The translations under genes and the position numbers were made by a program. 64,000 nucleotides of DNA from positions 25,128,076 to 25,192,075 of the forward strand of contig CM056395.1 in assembly GCA_029718625.1 (NCBI GenBank). The letters run 5' to 3'. A model generated the notes under the pieces. That model was not told where the DNA came from and did not search any database. It worked only from the letters and a program-made list of their open reading frames with translations. Shown here in pieces: positions 1-11,890 of this stretch. The first letter of the stretch is position 1. Every line of letters starts with the position of its first letter. This DNA comes from Synaphobranchus kaupii. Its lineage: Eukaryota; Chordata; Actinopteri; Anguilliformes; Synaphobranchidae.

Positions 1-562
1 TAGCGCCATTCCGGGCCTACGTTCCTCCGCTGCAGCTGCCAATCACAACGGCGGGGTTTTATTGCCAGCTTCCGTTTGGGCCGCCGAACCGCACACACAT
101 CAACGGCAGACATAAATATAATTATCCGCTGACTTTTCTACTTACGTATGGATGGAAAAATGGGACAGATGAAAGCAGAAAGCAGTCAAGGGTCATCTCT
201 CCGAAATGCCCCAACGAATGTGATTTCCTGCGTGCACACGCTGACAGTCGGGCTGTGATTTCAGACAGGAAGTGATGTCTTTTTCTACAGCGTTATGGAG
301 AGAGAGCCCATGAGAAATGATAGATGTATGTTATAAGTGTATCTTCCCTCCTCTCTCTGGTTGCCAGTTTGTGGTCTTCCTGCACCATCCCTTACAGTGT
401 AACCCCTCCCCAGGGTGATTTGTTTCTGATCTGCCCCTGGTATTCATCACTCTATGTCTGACAAGCCTTCAGCTAAGGGCTTTCTGTCAGCGCCTTCACT
501 CAAGCAATAAGCCGCCAAAATCCCAGCGTGTCTCCCTGCACCCTTCACCTGGCATTCGCCCT
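1..562. other. Unique non-coding sequence, moderately CpG-containing
   Basis: No convincing open frame, repeat unit or RNA gene is visible. Base composition is mixed and low in simple repeats, which fits single-copy DNA. It could hold a regulatory element, but nothing in the sequence alone proves that. Confidence 0.4.
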
Positions 563-924
563 GCTTAATTTGGGAATGGTTCTGCAGAAAACGGGACCGT
601 CCGCTTAATTTAGGAATGGTTCTACAGAAAACAGGACCGCTGTGCTTAATTTGGGAATGGTTCTGCAGAATACAGGACCCCTGCGCTTAATTTGGGAATG
701 GTTACACTGAAAAGAGGACCGCTGTGCTTAATTTGGGAATGGTTCTGCAGAAAACAGGACCCCTGCGCTTAATTTGGGAATGGTTCTGCAGAAAACAGGA
801 CCCCTGCGCTTAATTTGGGAATGGTTCTGCAGAAAACAGGACCCCTGCGCTTAATTTGGGAATGGTTCTACAGAAAACAGGACCCCTGCGCTTAATTTGG
901 GAATGGTTCTGCAGAAAACAGGAC
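563..924 (+). repeat. Minisatellite, 41-bp unit, about 9 copies
   Basis: Each unit begins 'gcttaatttgggaatggtt' and continues through 'ctgcagaaaacaggaccc'. Starts are 41 bp apart in the regular part (for example 726 and 767), and one early interval is 40 bp. The unit near 687 carries several substitutions ('acactgaaaagagg'), while the last four units are nearly identical, so the 3' part is the most recently homogenised. Confidence 0.95.
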
Positions 925-2893
925 TGGGAAATATGGGTCTCTTGTTGAGACTAAGGCGGTAAACAGAAATGTTACAAAAGCAAAATGACCGTCGTGATGT
1001 AGGAGACAGGAAGCCATGATAGACCGACATGTTTTTTTTGTATGTTTTATTGTGAAATTAATTAATTAATCACTGGACTAAACGCTAATGCAATTAATCT
1101 GGTAACTTGCCAGCAGTATGTTATGACCAAGTAAACATTCTTTGGGATGCTCTCTGCATTTTTGGGTTTTGGATTTAATTAAACTTCTTTTAATTGCACA
1201 TTTTAATTGGTGTGAGGGAGAGAAATTGGGGAGCCCTAGACTACTAATGCTGTCATCTATCTTGGGAGGGACAGTGTGCAAAAGAATAAAACAAAGTAAA
1301 ATAACGGCCACAAGACCTCATCGCCTCAGTATGCTCAGGAGTTGGCTCTGCTAATAAGCCCTTGCTATGACCTGACCCGAGTGGCTTGGTTCTGTTTGTC
1401 CACCAAAACACTCATTTTAAAATACATATTCATTTAATCTAGAAGGTGAAAAGAATAGAAATAGCAACATAGCTTTGAGCCAAAAATAAATATGCATGTT
1501 AAACGATGTGGCCAGGCAAACTACCGTAGTCATAATTCAGAGAGCGGAGCTGCTGTTCTTTGGCACGGTTCTGTTGTGCCGGTAGTTTGGATGGACAGGT
1601 GGTAGCGCTGAGCAAGATGTTGACATGGTCCTGAAACAGGGGGTTCTGGGAAGGGGGCCTCCCTCTCTCTCTATGTATTAGAGTCAACAGGGTCCAGGAC
1701 TCCAAAGAAAAAGCAGTCAGCCGTCGCGTTGGACGAGACCGTACACTCAGCGGTGCATGTCTCGTCCAGGTAGGGCTCCTCTCTGTCAGCTCAGCTATTA
1801 TTCAGGAAAGCTAACATTGCACCGGGCTGAGGATGCAGCGCACTTTTAAACCCTGGCCACACCTTACCTGCTAGCCTTTCCGCGGTTAGCAAGTAAGGGA
1901 ATTTTAATCCCAAATCGATGTCCCGCTTTCACAGCATGCTATCGTCAGCCCGCTAGGCTAAATGATGTAATCACATGTAATGCATTCAAGCCGTTTTAAC
2001 ATGCTTCATTGTGTCTCTTTAGAAAAAGCGCAGATTTACTTATTAATCATCGTGTGCATATTTCTCTGACGTGCTGAATTGATGTTAGTCACCAATGAAG
2101 CACTGTTGAAGTTGAACGCTCTAATTTTGGCCACTTAAAACCAGGGTTTTCGCCTTTGTAGTGGTTACTGTGATAACGGGTTTTAACCTAGCTAGAACAA
2201 GATAGCATTATGTGATGATAACTACATATATAGTGGACCTCCTCATACTGATTTCTGGATTATAACATTATCTATTTATTTATATTATTTATTATTAGAA
2301 TGAAATCAAAGAGTCTCTTCATACATTTTAGGCCCCATGGTGGCAAGCTACATTGCATGCAGGCTGTTGAATAGACTTAGCTGTTTAGCTGTGATTAGCC
2401 TAAAAGACTGAAACTCTGTATTACATCATGCCAAGTCACAGGTAAAAAGGATAAACACTGCGCCAGCTTTCCCATAATCCCACTGTGCTCCTTTATCCCC
2501 TCATCTTTTGCAATGATAGTGCCGCCGCGAAGCACGCCAAACGATGTGTGGCGGAAATGAAATGAAGATTTACCGCAGGATGTTTGAGATGTGTAATAAC
2601 TTGACAAAGGATGTTGATGAGGCCTGATGATTGTGCGGCTGTTAGTTCGTCTCCCTGTGATGTAGGGGACGACATTTTTTTTCCCCTCAGTCACACAGTT
2701 CCTATTAGTCTGAGTCAGAAAGTTGGGGAGCGAGCGCGGTGGATATTTTAATCAGGGATCGTTTTAGATGAGAACACAAATCAGTCAAGCCGGCGAGTCT
2801 CGGAGGAAACACGAGCTCCCACATTTTAACTTTTCCTGCTGACAAAGTGTTAGTGATTCACCGTTCCGCACTGATCCCATCCACAGTCCCAAA
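925..2893. other. Unique non-coding stretch
   Basis: No gene or repeat family is recognised. Local features are an 'attaattaattaat' tract near 1057-1071 and an AT-rich stretch around 2265-2300. All open frames are short, overlap on both strands and show no protein family pattern. Confidence 0.4.
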
Positions 2894-3083
2894 CCCCCCC
2901 CCCCCCCCCCTCCCTCCCCGCCTCTGTCCCGATTGAACATGTGACAAACTGCGCGTTTGAATTTATATTGGAACTGGACATTAAGGCTGCATTGCACTCG
3001 CAAGCGGGTGAGTATATGATAAACGATCCCTGAGGAGTTCAAATGCCCCCCCCCCCCCCAAACACACACACACACACACACAC
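2894..3083. repeat. Poly-C tracts and (AC)n microsatellite
   Basis: There is a run of 17 C at 2894-2910, a run of 14 C at 3046-3059, and (AC)n at 3062-3083. Unique sequence lies between them. The lengths of such runs are often wrong in assemblies. Confidence 0.9.
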
Positions 3084-3400
3084 CGCTCCCCGGTCCCACA
3101 CACTTCCAGGCATTAGGCGCTAGAGCACTTCCAGCGGTGGGACTTATGGGCTCCGCCTCCCAGCTGTAAACAAGTCAGGGGGCTGATGGCGCTTGAGAGA
3201 GCGGGCACCATTTCTCCTGCTTTACCGCCGGAGGGCCCTGATTGGCTGCTCACAGATGAAGAGGAGAGGCTGTCGCTCCACTTACCGCCCGCTTACCGGA
3301 ACGGCCCCTAACGGCTCCCCGCGGAACCCGGGCTTTGCCTGATCAATTACCGCGGGCCTTAATCAGAACGCCTCGCCGTTCTACGGCGGTTTGTTTAGAT
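3084..3400. promoter_or_regulatory. Small CpG-rich patch, possible regulatory element
   Basis: CpG is much denser than in flanking DNA, particularly at 3215-3390. An inverted CCAAT motif, 'gattggctg', lies near 3240. No TATA box with a following exon is visible, so a promoter is only one possibility. An unmethylated enhancer or a chance GC-rich patch are others. Confidence 0.2.
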
Positions 3401-3972
3401 GTGAATATGCGTGGCCTTCTCAGGACGGACTTCAAAGCCTTTTTTCTTTTCGCAAATATGTATTCCGGTGCCGTTGTGTCATGATGGGTGGAGTGAATTC
3501 GGATACAGCTCGCCCCATTTTTCTGTGGGTGGGGGGGGGGGGCCTTCATGCCTTTAGTGTGTGGTTAGTCCTCTGTTAAATGGGAAGTCATGTTTGACAG
3601 TCATGTGGGTTGCCAGCTCTTTCCAAACAAATAAATCCCTCTTGTAAGCTGGCGGAATGAATGAACATTCAGCTTTTGAAGTCTATTTCTCCCTGTCTGT
3701 GTGTCTGTTACTATGGAAATAGTTTTTGCCACTGTATGGAAACAGACTTGATAGTAATATGTAGTGAAAAAATTATCTCACTCTTACTGCTCTTACTACT
3801 AAGTGAGATGACAAGTGCAGTTATTACTGCTCGTATTAATAATTAATATTGTGTAGAGTGTCTATCAGCCTTTTGTGTCTGTCACAAACGACCGGCACTG
3901 TGAGAATAAGACTCAGCAAACCATTTGCATCTCTGAGACAGTTAAAAGGCTCCCAATTAATAACTGAGACAT
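3401..3972. other. Unique non-coding stretch with a G12 run
   Basis: No gene recognised. It contains a run of 12 G at 3531-3542 and otherwise AT-rich single-copy-looking sequence. Confidence 0.4.
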
Positions 3973-4363
3973 GTAACTATCTTAACGTTTTAATGGATGG
4001 GGATGTGATAGACACTTAACTATCATTAATGGAGGGGATGTGAGCGACCCATAACTATCATAATGTTTTAATGGATGGGGATGTGAGAGACGCGTAACTA
4101 TCATAACGTTTTAATGGATGGGGATGTGAGAGACGAGTAACTATCATAACGTTTTAATGGATGGGGATGTGAGAGACACATAACTATCATAACGTTTTAA
4201 TGGATGGGATGTGAGAGACGCGTAACTATCATAACATTTTAATGGATGGGGATGTGAGAGAGGAGTAACTATCATAACGTTTTAATGGATGGGATGTGAG
4301 AGACGCATAACTATCATAACGTTTTAATGGATGGGGATGTAAGAGACGCGTAACTATCATAAC
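3973..4363 (+). repeat. Minisatellite, 43-bp unit, about 9 copies
   Basis: The repeating core is 'taactatcataacgtttta' followed by 'atggatggggatgtgagaga'. Units differ by single substitutions and by a G4/G3 length difference. One unit near 4021 lacks part of the core. The short open frame read through this array on the minus strand comes from the repeat. Confidence 0.95.
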
Positions 4364-4511
4364 TCCTTTTTGTGTGTATGTCCAAAAGAAGGGACAGCAT
4401 GGAATTAGCTGAAAATGGTTTCCATCAATCAACTACGTCATGGGTAAGTCGTAATTGAGACATATGTCCAAAATTCCGAACTATCCCTTTAATTACATTT
4501 TGAAGTCATGA

Positions 4512-4682
4512 GAAGAGGCCATTTTGTGGGCAGTCTGGTGACTGGGAAGAGGCCATTTTGTGGGCAGTCAGGTGACTGGGAAGAGGCCATTTTGTGGGCA
4601 GTCAGGTGACTGGGAAGAGGCCATTTTGTGGGCAGTCAGGTGACTGGGAAGCGGCCATTTTGTGGGCAGTCAGGTGACTGGG
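4512..4682 (+). repeat. Tandem repeat, 34-bp unit, 5 copies
   Basis: The unit contains 'gaggccattttgtgggcagt' followed by 'caggtgactgggaa'. The five copies are almost identical. They lie directly upstream of a TATA-like 'ggtataagaagg' at about 4688, which is why an LTR U3 region is considered for the wider block. Confidence 0.95.
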
Positions 4683-5450
4683 GAGAAGGTATAAGAAGGC
4701 CCATTTTTGAGTGCCCCATGTTTGAGTTTTTTTTTTTTTGGGCAGAGGCTCAGTTTGACGCTCATTAGGTGCTCTGGTTGCTACAGGCCTTGTTAGCTAA
4801 CATTTTTTTGGAGTTGACTGCCTTGAAGAGTTCCTGTTGGCCTGGTGTTGACTGGCCAAGTTCAGTTTGTTTTGTGTTGATAATTCCAACCAAAGAAAAA
4901 CAGCTTCTGAACCTCTGAAGACTCCTCCTTAGAGGGAAGCTGGAGCTGGTCGCTCACAGAGGAAGCACATGCTGGCCCTCAACCAGAGTGGTGAGAACTG
5001 CACCGACCACTCTATCTCCAGCCAGCTTCTTTCTTCTCTGTTTTGTTTCCACCCACATGCCTACATTAGACGCACAAACACTCTTTGTTAGGGAAGAGCT
5101 TTGTTTGATATTAGGTTAGACGGCAGTGAAGTAGCTCCTCTCGTAACTTTAGGATTTAGGAACCTTCTCACCTGAAGCAAAGGGGCAAGCACGGAAGAGC
5201 CGAATGAGAACTGCTTAAACGTTTACGTTCGACACGCAAACGGACCGGTTGTGGTCCATGCAGATATTCCGGATGTTTCAATATTGGAACCTGGGCGTTT
5301 TTTGTTTTGTTTTTGTGTGTGTGTGTCAGTGTGTGTCAGGGTGTGTCAGTAACAGTGCCTTTGCCCCCAGGTTGTGTTCCATAGTTTTTTTTTAAAGTTT
5401 TGTTTTTAATCAGTAAATAAAAGAACGATGGAAATGTTTGAATGGGTGTA
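4683..5450 (+). other. Possible LTR-like or retroelement-derived block
   Basis: Seen: a TATA-like 'ggtataagaagg' close after the 34-bp repeats, a long T-rich segment, a 'gtgtgtcag' direct repeat near 5325-5350 and 'aataaa' at about 5416. This order (repeats, TATA, polyadenylation signal) resembles U3-R-U5 of a long terminal repeat. No TG...CA ends, target-site duplication or internal coding sequence could be found, and the TATA to AATAAA distance is long for an LTR. Ordinary non-coding DNA is equally possible. Confidence 0.2.
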
Positions 5451-6190
5451 CGCCTTTGAGGGAGGTTTCTGTGACTGTACGTATACCCAGTTCTAATGAG
5501 TTATGATTGAAATTGACCTACTTTACAAAATGTTTCTCCTGAAATTTTCCTAATGTGTGCAGTGTGCAGTGTGCAATATTGAGACTGCAAGTGACAATCT
5601 CGCAGTATTTTTAACATAATGAACAGTCTTATTTCTCATCTAAAAGTGTGAGCCTATTATGCATGGTGTCTGCTGCATTAGTAATCAAATGTGCGCTCTG
5701 TATCAAAAGGTAGAAAATTATATTTTTTATGTTTCTGAAAAAGAACTGAATGTAAATAGGAGGGACATACAAAGAAATGCCAGTACGTTTTATTGTCTCC
5801 TCCGACAAGCGGCTACAAAACACAAGTGAATTCACCTTTGAAAGACGTCTCATTGTAACTGATGAATCACCTTGTATCCACCTAATGTGCTGCATGTTTT
5901 CAGACTAAAATGAATACAATATCTGGCTCATATATCAAATATCAATATCAAGCTTTTTACAACACACTTCACATTTGCTCTGTTTATAACACCCTTCACA
6001 GGCAACCACCACATACACCTGTTGTTGAGTTTATAATACCATCTGTAATCCAATAAAAAATGAAATAAAGAACATTCAGACATTTTTGAATGGGAAATCA
6101 TATAGGAGTGGTGGTTAGAACAGTAGTTCATGAGAGCAAGTGAATTGTAAATGGTCAAGTAATCTCAGCCATGAGTGGACGTACTCCATT

Positions 6191-6191
<1 letters not shown>
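5451..6191. other. Unique AT-rich non-coding stretch
   Basis: No repeat family, RNA gene or coding pattern is recognised. Confidence 0.4.

Positions 6192-6237
<46 letters not shown>
6192..6237 (+). repeat. (CA)n microsatellite
   Basis: About 23 uninterrupted CA units. Confidence 0.98.
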
Positions 6238-6242
<5 letters not shown>

Positions 6243-7049
6243 TATGATTTTACATGCCTGCAACTCAATAAAATAAACCACTGCATTTAAACGTGTCTCT
6301 TTAGGCCATGTGCATATCTATTATCTTCCTTGTGACTGAAGACTGTGAATTCTGTGAGGTTTGTGGCTGCAGTTTGATTGATTTCATGGTTTTTAAGGGG
6401 GCCCTGGGGCTGTCTCTGGGAGGGGGGGGGAAAGACCCATAGCTTTGTAGTTCAAATTGTCGTTTAACATTTAATGCATATCTTATTGGAGCCTTAAATG
6501 ACTTTTTCTGAAGTTTTCTGGCAAAGTCAATAAATAATTGTATTAGCATACATTCGAAAAGCAAGTCCACACCGTTTATGCCATATTATAAAATACCATA
6601 TTATGTCCACCCAACAGCTCTCCATGGGTTTTTCCTCTCTTCTCTGTCATTCCTGGGCGTTTATGACTCACATTGCAGAAATATGGAGAGTGGGACAGAG
6701 AGGAATAAGGAGAAAGGGGAGGGGGGGGTGGGAGATGGGAAAAACATGGCACCTTTACTCCCAAGGTGCAACAGCAATGATTCAGCTGTTATTTGGTTAC
6801 TTATAACTTCCAGAATGTTAAAAATGCCACTCACTGCACTCCCACATAATTACCTGTGAAACCTGCAGGTGGAATGACATTTTTTGCTGCCACCCGTCTG
6901 TCTGCATGCACGGGAACGGCAAACTTTCCGTATGGATTTGGATGAAACTTTCACGGAAGAATTCCTGGCAGTAGAAGGAAATATTTTTGGGCTAATTGGG
7001 ACCAAGGATAGAAAAGAAAAAAAAGTGATGTTTGCTATATAACTTTTTT
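6238..7049. other. Unique non-coding stretch
   Basis: It contains a G9 run near 6422. The stretch at 6880-7010 ('gatttggatgaaactttcac') faintly resembles the sequence at 62275-62340 ('caaagtttcaccaaattcgg' read in the opposite sense) and may be an old dispersed repeat, but this is weak. Confidence 0.3.
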
Positions 7050-7262
7050 ATAAGCATGACTTCATAACGCCTTCATGAACACTACATAGACATTCATAAA
7101 TTATGTATATATCCATAAATAGGCATGTGGTGTGTGTCACTGTGGTATGTCATGGTAATGTCCCTGGCTGTGGTGGTGCTTATGAAGTGTTTACCGACGG
7201 TTATTTAGACCTGCATGCACGGGCTTCTTAAAAGGAATAATTATGAAAGACCACTCATAACA
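7050..7262. repeat. Probable dispersed DNA-type repeat remnant
   Basis: The text is rich in short inverted variants of 'cttcatgaacact', 'cattcataa', 'gtcactgtggtatgtcatgg' and 'cataacagttatg'. This pattern is familiar from short fish DNA elements. No intact ends are visible. The family is unassigned. Confidence 0.35.
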
Positions 7263-7679
7263 GTTATGTAACCTGTCCATTCATACGATTGCATGACTGT
7301 TGGCTTAAAGCACATTTTAGCAGGAAGAACAGAAGCTGGGAGACTCTCTCTTTCCCGCCAGACGTGCATGTAATCACTCCTCAGCCACAAGGCTTTGCAC
7401 GTGGCCCGACACCTCTTCGTAAAGAGCCGGCCTGTTTGACGAGGATCACATGCAGCGGCTGTGAGATTTGCAGTGACCTTGACAGGCAAATGCACCTTTG
7501 TTCCTCGAGAGCACACGGGCTCAGTTTACCGCTAATTCCGCCATGTTGTGTGGACGACCCTCCGCTGCGAATGGTGTCATTTGGTCAGCCCGTGCGCATA
7601 ATTATTGTCTCCAACATGTAGCCCAGGTCAGTTCATATCTTTTTGGATGCATTCAGTTCCATTATAGCTGGTTAGACGT
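7263..7679. other. Unique non-coding stretch
   Basis: Two frames stay open for about 90-110 codons on opposite strands (7241-7621), but neither shows a recognisable protein pattern or splice structure. Confidence 0.35.
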
Positions 7680-7885
7680 AGGCCCAGGGTATGAAATTAA
7701 CTTCTTCAGCCACTGGCCAGAGTGGCTTGTGGATTCTAAAAATCGCCAGCCATGTTCAACATTTTACCAGCCACAATTACCTTTTACAATATAACACAAC
7801 CTCATTGGTTACTAGTGGCTGCGAGAGAAAAATCTTAGCCACGATCTAAATTTTACCAGCATTTGGCTGCTGGTGGGTGTGACTT
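7680..7885. repeat. Possible old dispersed repeat
   Basis: Internally repetitive: 'ttttaccagc' occurs twice, near 7763 and 7852, with variants of 'cagccactggcc' and 'gtggctgcg'. It resembles an abundant fish repeat beginning 'agggcttgaaattaact' (here 'agggtatgaaattaact'). This is recognition from memory and the element is degraded. Confidence 0.3.
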
Positions 7886-9039
7886 AACAGATTGCAGCTT
7901 TACATCAGTTCTGTTGTTTTTGTCGTTTCTGTAATTCTCTTTATGAACTCCGCCTGAATGTTTGTGTGTCTGAGCAAGACCTTAGCAGCCGTATGTATGC
8001 ATCTCGGGTTCAAGTGCTCAGTATAATTTAAAATCATCGCTGATTTTCAATATTCGCAATTGAAGGGCGTTCCAAAAATCATCATATTGCTGTGGGGAAC
8101 AGCCTATGCAACCCCAAGCCATATATAGGTTACCTGTCATGAGTTATCTGTTCACTATTCCCCGGAGATTATTGGTTTTCTGGTCAAAAGGCCAAAGGGC
8201 AAAGGGTAAGGTCATAGAGGCTCCATTGAGAGATTTATTTATTTATTTATTTATTTTTTTGCAGTCCTCCTTAAACTTACACGCACACATTTCCATCATA
8301 TCCTACTGAGAACTTCCAGTTCCATTTATACATTGTAAATTTTACAGCATGTGTACAATATAATCTGTAAAATACCCTAATGATTTTAACAATAAGTCCT
8401 TTTCTGTATATTTCATAATGGTGGGTGTCCTAAGGCCCGGCTTAAATGGAGTCCCTCCTCCCTGGGGCGGCCGTTTGATTTTGCCTCTCAAATGAGAGCA
8501 TTCACTTTCTGATGAACTCTGAAGGGATCCAATAAAGTCCCCCGCTGAGTCATAATGGGAAAGCTTGCCTGTGGTTTGGTCTTTTTCAACCACCCCGAAG
8601 CAGTACAGTACCGTACAGCGCCGCTTTAACAATTAGGCTATTAATTATCTGGAGATGCAACATGTTATAGGTTCCATAGACATTTTTAGCTTGTTTAATA
8701 TTGGTATAACTTTGAGCTGTTTTTTTTTTTATGTCCTAAAAACAAGATGTCAAAACCATAGAGAAATGAGCGGCATTGCACGTGCTGTGGAGAAAATCGT
8801 GTTGAGACTGCTGAGACGGTCGGAAACGGTGTTGGAGTACAGCGCCGTAGGAACATTAGCCTTGCATGTTTAGCAGCCCAGGCTGCCTATCACAGATGCT
8901 GGGGGGGTAGGGGGGTTTATGCAGATTTTGGCTTCCAAACGAGGGCTTACTTGTCATTCCTGCGTAGCGATTGACAGGGCAGGGCAAGGTTCCTAGGCCT
9001 CGCCTCCCCCCAAGGCGGGGGGCACAGGGCGGGATAGGG
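7886..9039. other. Unique non-coding stretch with (TTTA)n
   Basis: It holds a (TTTA)n tract near 8232-8260. Nothing else is recognised. Confidence 0.4.
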
Positions 9040-9260
9040 GTCAGTGACCTGTGACCCCGTCTCCCGAGGCGACGTGCGAGGACAGCCCCCCGCTCTTCGA
9101 CAGCACGTCAGGGCCCGACGGAGGTACCCCTGTCAGTCAGTCCTCCGCAGAGGACCAGGGAAACGCGTGATTGGTTTCGGCAGCAGTTTCCGTGCGTTTA
9201 AACCGGTACCACCGCTGGCTTTGTCATTTGGGAATTCCGTTTTTATTCTCTGCTCCCGCC
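9040..9260. promoter_or_regulatory. CpG-rich patch
   Basis: CpG-dense compared with its flanks. No core promoter or exon follows. It could be a small CpG island, but length and methylation cannot be judged here. Confidence 0.15.
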
Positions 9261-10100
9261 CGGAATCCCTTTTGCACGCCACTGGGGTTTTAATCAACGA
9301 ATACATTTATAGATGCACTTTTATCTGACTTGCTTGTGTGAGCTCGATTTTGGACACAATGGAGTGGATTCTCAGGAACAGAAAAGACTTGCCTCTCTTT
9401 TCCATTACCCAGTGAGCATTATGTTTTTTATCATTACCATTTGGGGGCTTTTACCCAACTTCAATAGTTTGTGAGTTATGACACTCTGACAGAACATAGA
9501 GCCAGGTGACATGTTTCAATGTCTGTTAAAAAAAAAAAAAAAATGGCGATACAAGGTTTATGCACAACACGGACGATATGAATATTTTTCTAATGGTCTC
9601 AGTGCTGGCCAGGGGGGTGCATGGTAGCCAGATTGCTAAGCCATTAGGATAAGCAGTATTTTGCACAGTGCTTCCTCAGTGCTGCTGCTAATTAATGCAT
9701 TATGGCCAGCAGATAGCATGCATGCCTGGCTAGCATTCAGGGGACAGGAGGCAGGTGTTGGGATACTAAGAGTACCAAGCTCTGGACAAGGCAACAAATT
9801 ACCCCAATTATGGAAGCGCCCCCTAGAGAGGCCCTCAGAGCCAGCCTGAACCCCGTGCTGATAGCTCTCTCTCCAGTCCTACTCTTACACAAAACCAGTC
9901 ACATATGCTAATTGTCACTCCTATTAGTGCCGCTTAAGTCTGTTCAGAAGCAAGTAATTTAGTATTTCTTAGTTTCTTTGTTTAATTAAATTATTCATAT
10001 ATTTTTTTTTTTTTTGTATTTTAATTTTTGTAATTTAATTCCACCTAATTTGTTACAGGGGTTATGCATTGGGTCAATTGCCCGGAAATGTCATCTAATT

Positions 10101-10107
<7 letters not shown>
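9261..10107. other. Unique non-coding stretch with A and T runs
   Basis: Contains an A-run near 9527-9543 and a T-run near 10002-10014. No gene or repeat family is recognised. Confidence 0.4.

Positions 10108-10140
<33 letters not shown>
10108..10140. repeat. (TA)n microsatellite
   Basis: About 16 TA units. Confidence 0.97.
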
Positions 10141-10143
<3 letters not shown>

Positions 10144-10390
10144 TATATATGGTACATATGTAAATGTAGTCATTCATAAGCAGTATTTTCAGTCAACCTT
10201 GTTTTTTATTAATGAAGAAGAAAGATCATACATACTGGAGATAGTGTGTGGATTAATTTCACTGGCCTTTCAGTGACATCCTCATTCATGTCATGTCAAC
10301 TTGAAATGACAGTATTTATGTGGCAGTGGAACTCGTATCGAACAAGCACAAGCTGTTCCGTACCCGTCAGACCCCCGAACTATCCCCACA

Positions 10391-10537
10391 CCCTCCTCTG
10401 TGTCTCCGTAGAGGAACACTATCTATACCTTCCTCTGTGTCTCCAGAGAGGAACCCTATCTATACCCTCCTCTGTGTCTCCAGAGAGGAACCCTATCTAT
10501 ACCCTCCTCTGTGTCTCCATAGAGGAACACTATCTAG
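10391..10537 (+). repeat. Minisatellite, 37-bp unit, 4 copies
   Basis: The unit starts 'cctcctctgtgtctcc' and continues 'agaggaaccctatctatac'. All three forward frames remain open through it only because the unit has no stop codon. Confidence 0.93.
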
Positions 10538-11890
10538 TTCAAGGGTTCTTTTTCGAGCAAAATAGTTAAATCTGGGAGCTTATTCACACATTGCATACCT
10601 ACAATTGAGGGTTCCGTAAGGAACTGAAATGGGTTCCCCTACGGAGACAAGCGAAGGGACCCTTTTTTTTTCCTGAGCGCAGCGTTATAAATTCCCACAG
10701 AAACGCGCTCTTTACCGCCTGCCCCGCTTCGCTAATTATTCCTGTACAGGAATTCTGAACCGTAGCGTAGCAGGAAGCGCAGTGGTTTGGGCGTGCGCTG
10801 ACCCAGCATGCAGTTCTCCTCTTCAGCTTCAATTGATAGCTCTGTGTGTGTGTGTGTGTGTGTGGAGGGGGGGCGAGGAGGTAAGGGGGTGGGGAAAAGG
10901 TCAGTGTCGTGCTTTTAGCAGCGGCGCGATAAATAAACAAATAGGTACATAAATATAGGCCGAGTACTTAGCGATCTAATGAGACAGCTGTGACTATCCG
11001 CAATCGATGCGCTTAGGCGGCCTTGATCACTGCAGGTTCCTTAACTGGATGTCAGTCATTTACGCAGAGCGGGGAGAAGTATGAGCTGTCCGTATGAGCT
11101 CTTTAACATTGATTTCCCAGCTTTGTAAATGACCATATCTCTACCATGCCTCCCTACCCCCACCCCATCTAGAGCAGGATTCCCCAACAATAGATGGACA
11201 CCACTCGCATCTCAATGTCTGGGGTCTTGGCATCTTCTCACCACCATGCAATTTGCCCTTAGTACAGAGTAACAAATTCAAGCATGATTTAACACATTTT
11301 TTGGTCTGTTTCAATAATGACAAAATAACTAATTATGCTGTTTGGGAAGCTTAGATCAGTACAGATCCCAGATTAATAAACATTTTGTTTAATTTAATAC
11401 GTTATGGGCAGCATTACCGGCATTACCGGCATTGCTGGCTCAGTATTTCAGATCAACGATTCAGCATTTTGTACTAAAGAAATAAATAAATTTAAAGGTT
11501 TTTTTAAATGTACATATATAGTCGGAAGATATTCAAATGTATTGGGAAGGTGCCGAACATCAAATTCTCTGGTTGCAGTTTTCTTTTTCTGTTTCAGCTT
11601 GGGTAGTGATTTTAATTCATGGCCACACACTGAGGTTAAAAAGTGCCCATGATCGTAATTATGAAAAATGACTGTCGATCTACATCTGAATTGCCTCCCA
11701 CCTATACAATGCCGTTTTTCCCTCTTTTACTGTGTCTCTGCTGTATAATTTCAAGGCCAGTAATCACATACTTTTTTTTCCCTTAGTATCACTCACTGAA
11801 CTCCAAAAGTTCTAAAACATAATTATATTTAGGCCAGAACATTTTTTTGTGTATGTTTTTTTTGTGTATATGTGTATATGTTTTGTGTAC
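10538..11890. other. Unique non-coding stretch with (TG)n
   Basis: It contains (TG)n at about 10841-10863 and a direct repeat of 'cattaccgg' near 11413-11431. No gene is recognised. Confidence 0.4.

Noticed and set aside
7241..7621. Overlapping 91- and 110-codon frames on opposite strands
   Set aside because: No recognised protein in either. Opposite-strand open frames in GC-richer DNA are expected by chance.
10391..10569. Coding exon suggested by open forward frames
   Set aside because: It is the 37-bp tandem repeat without stop codons.
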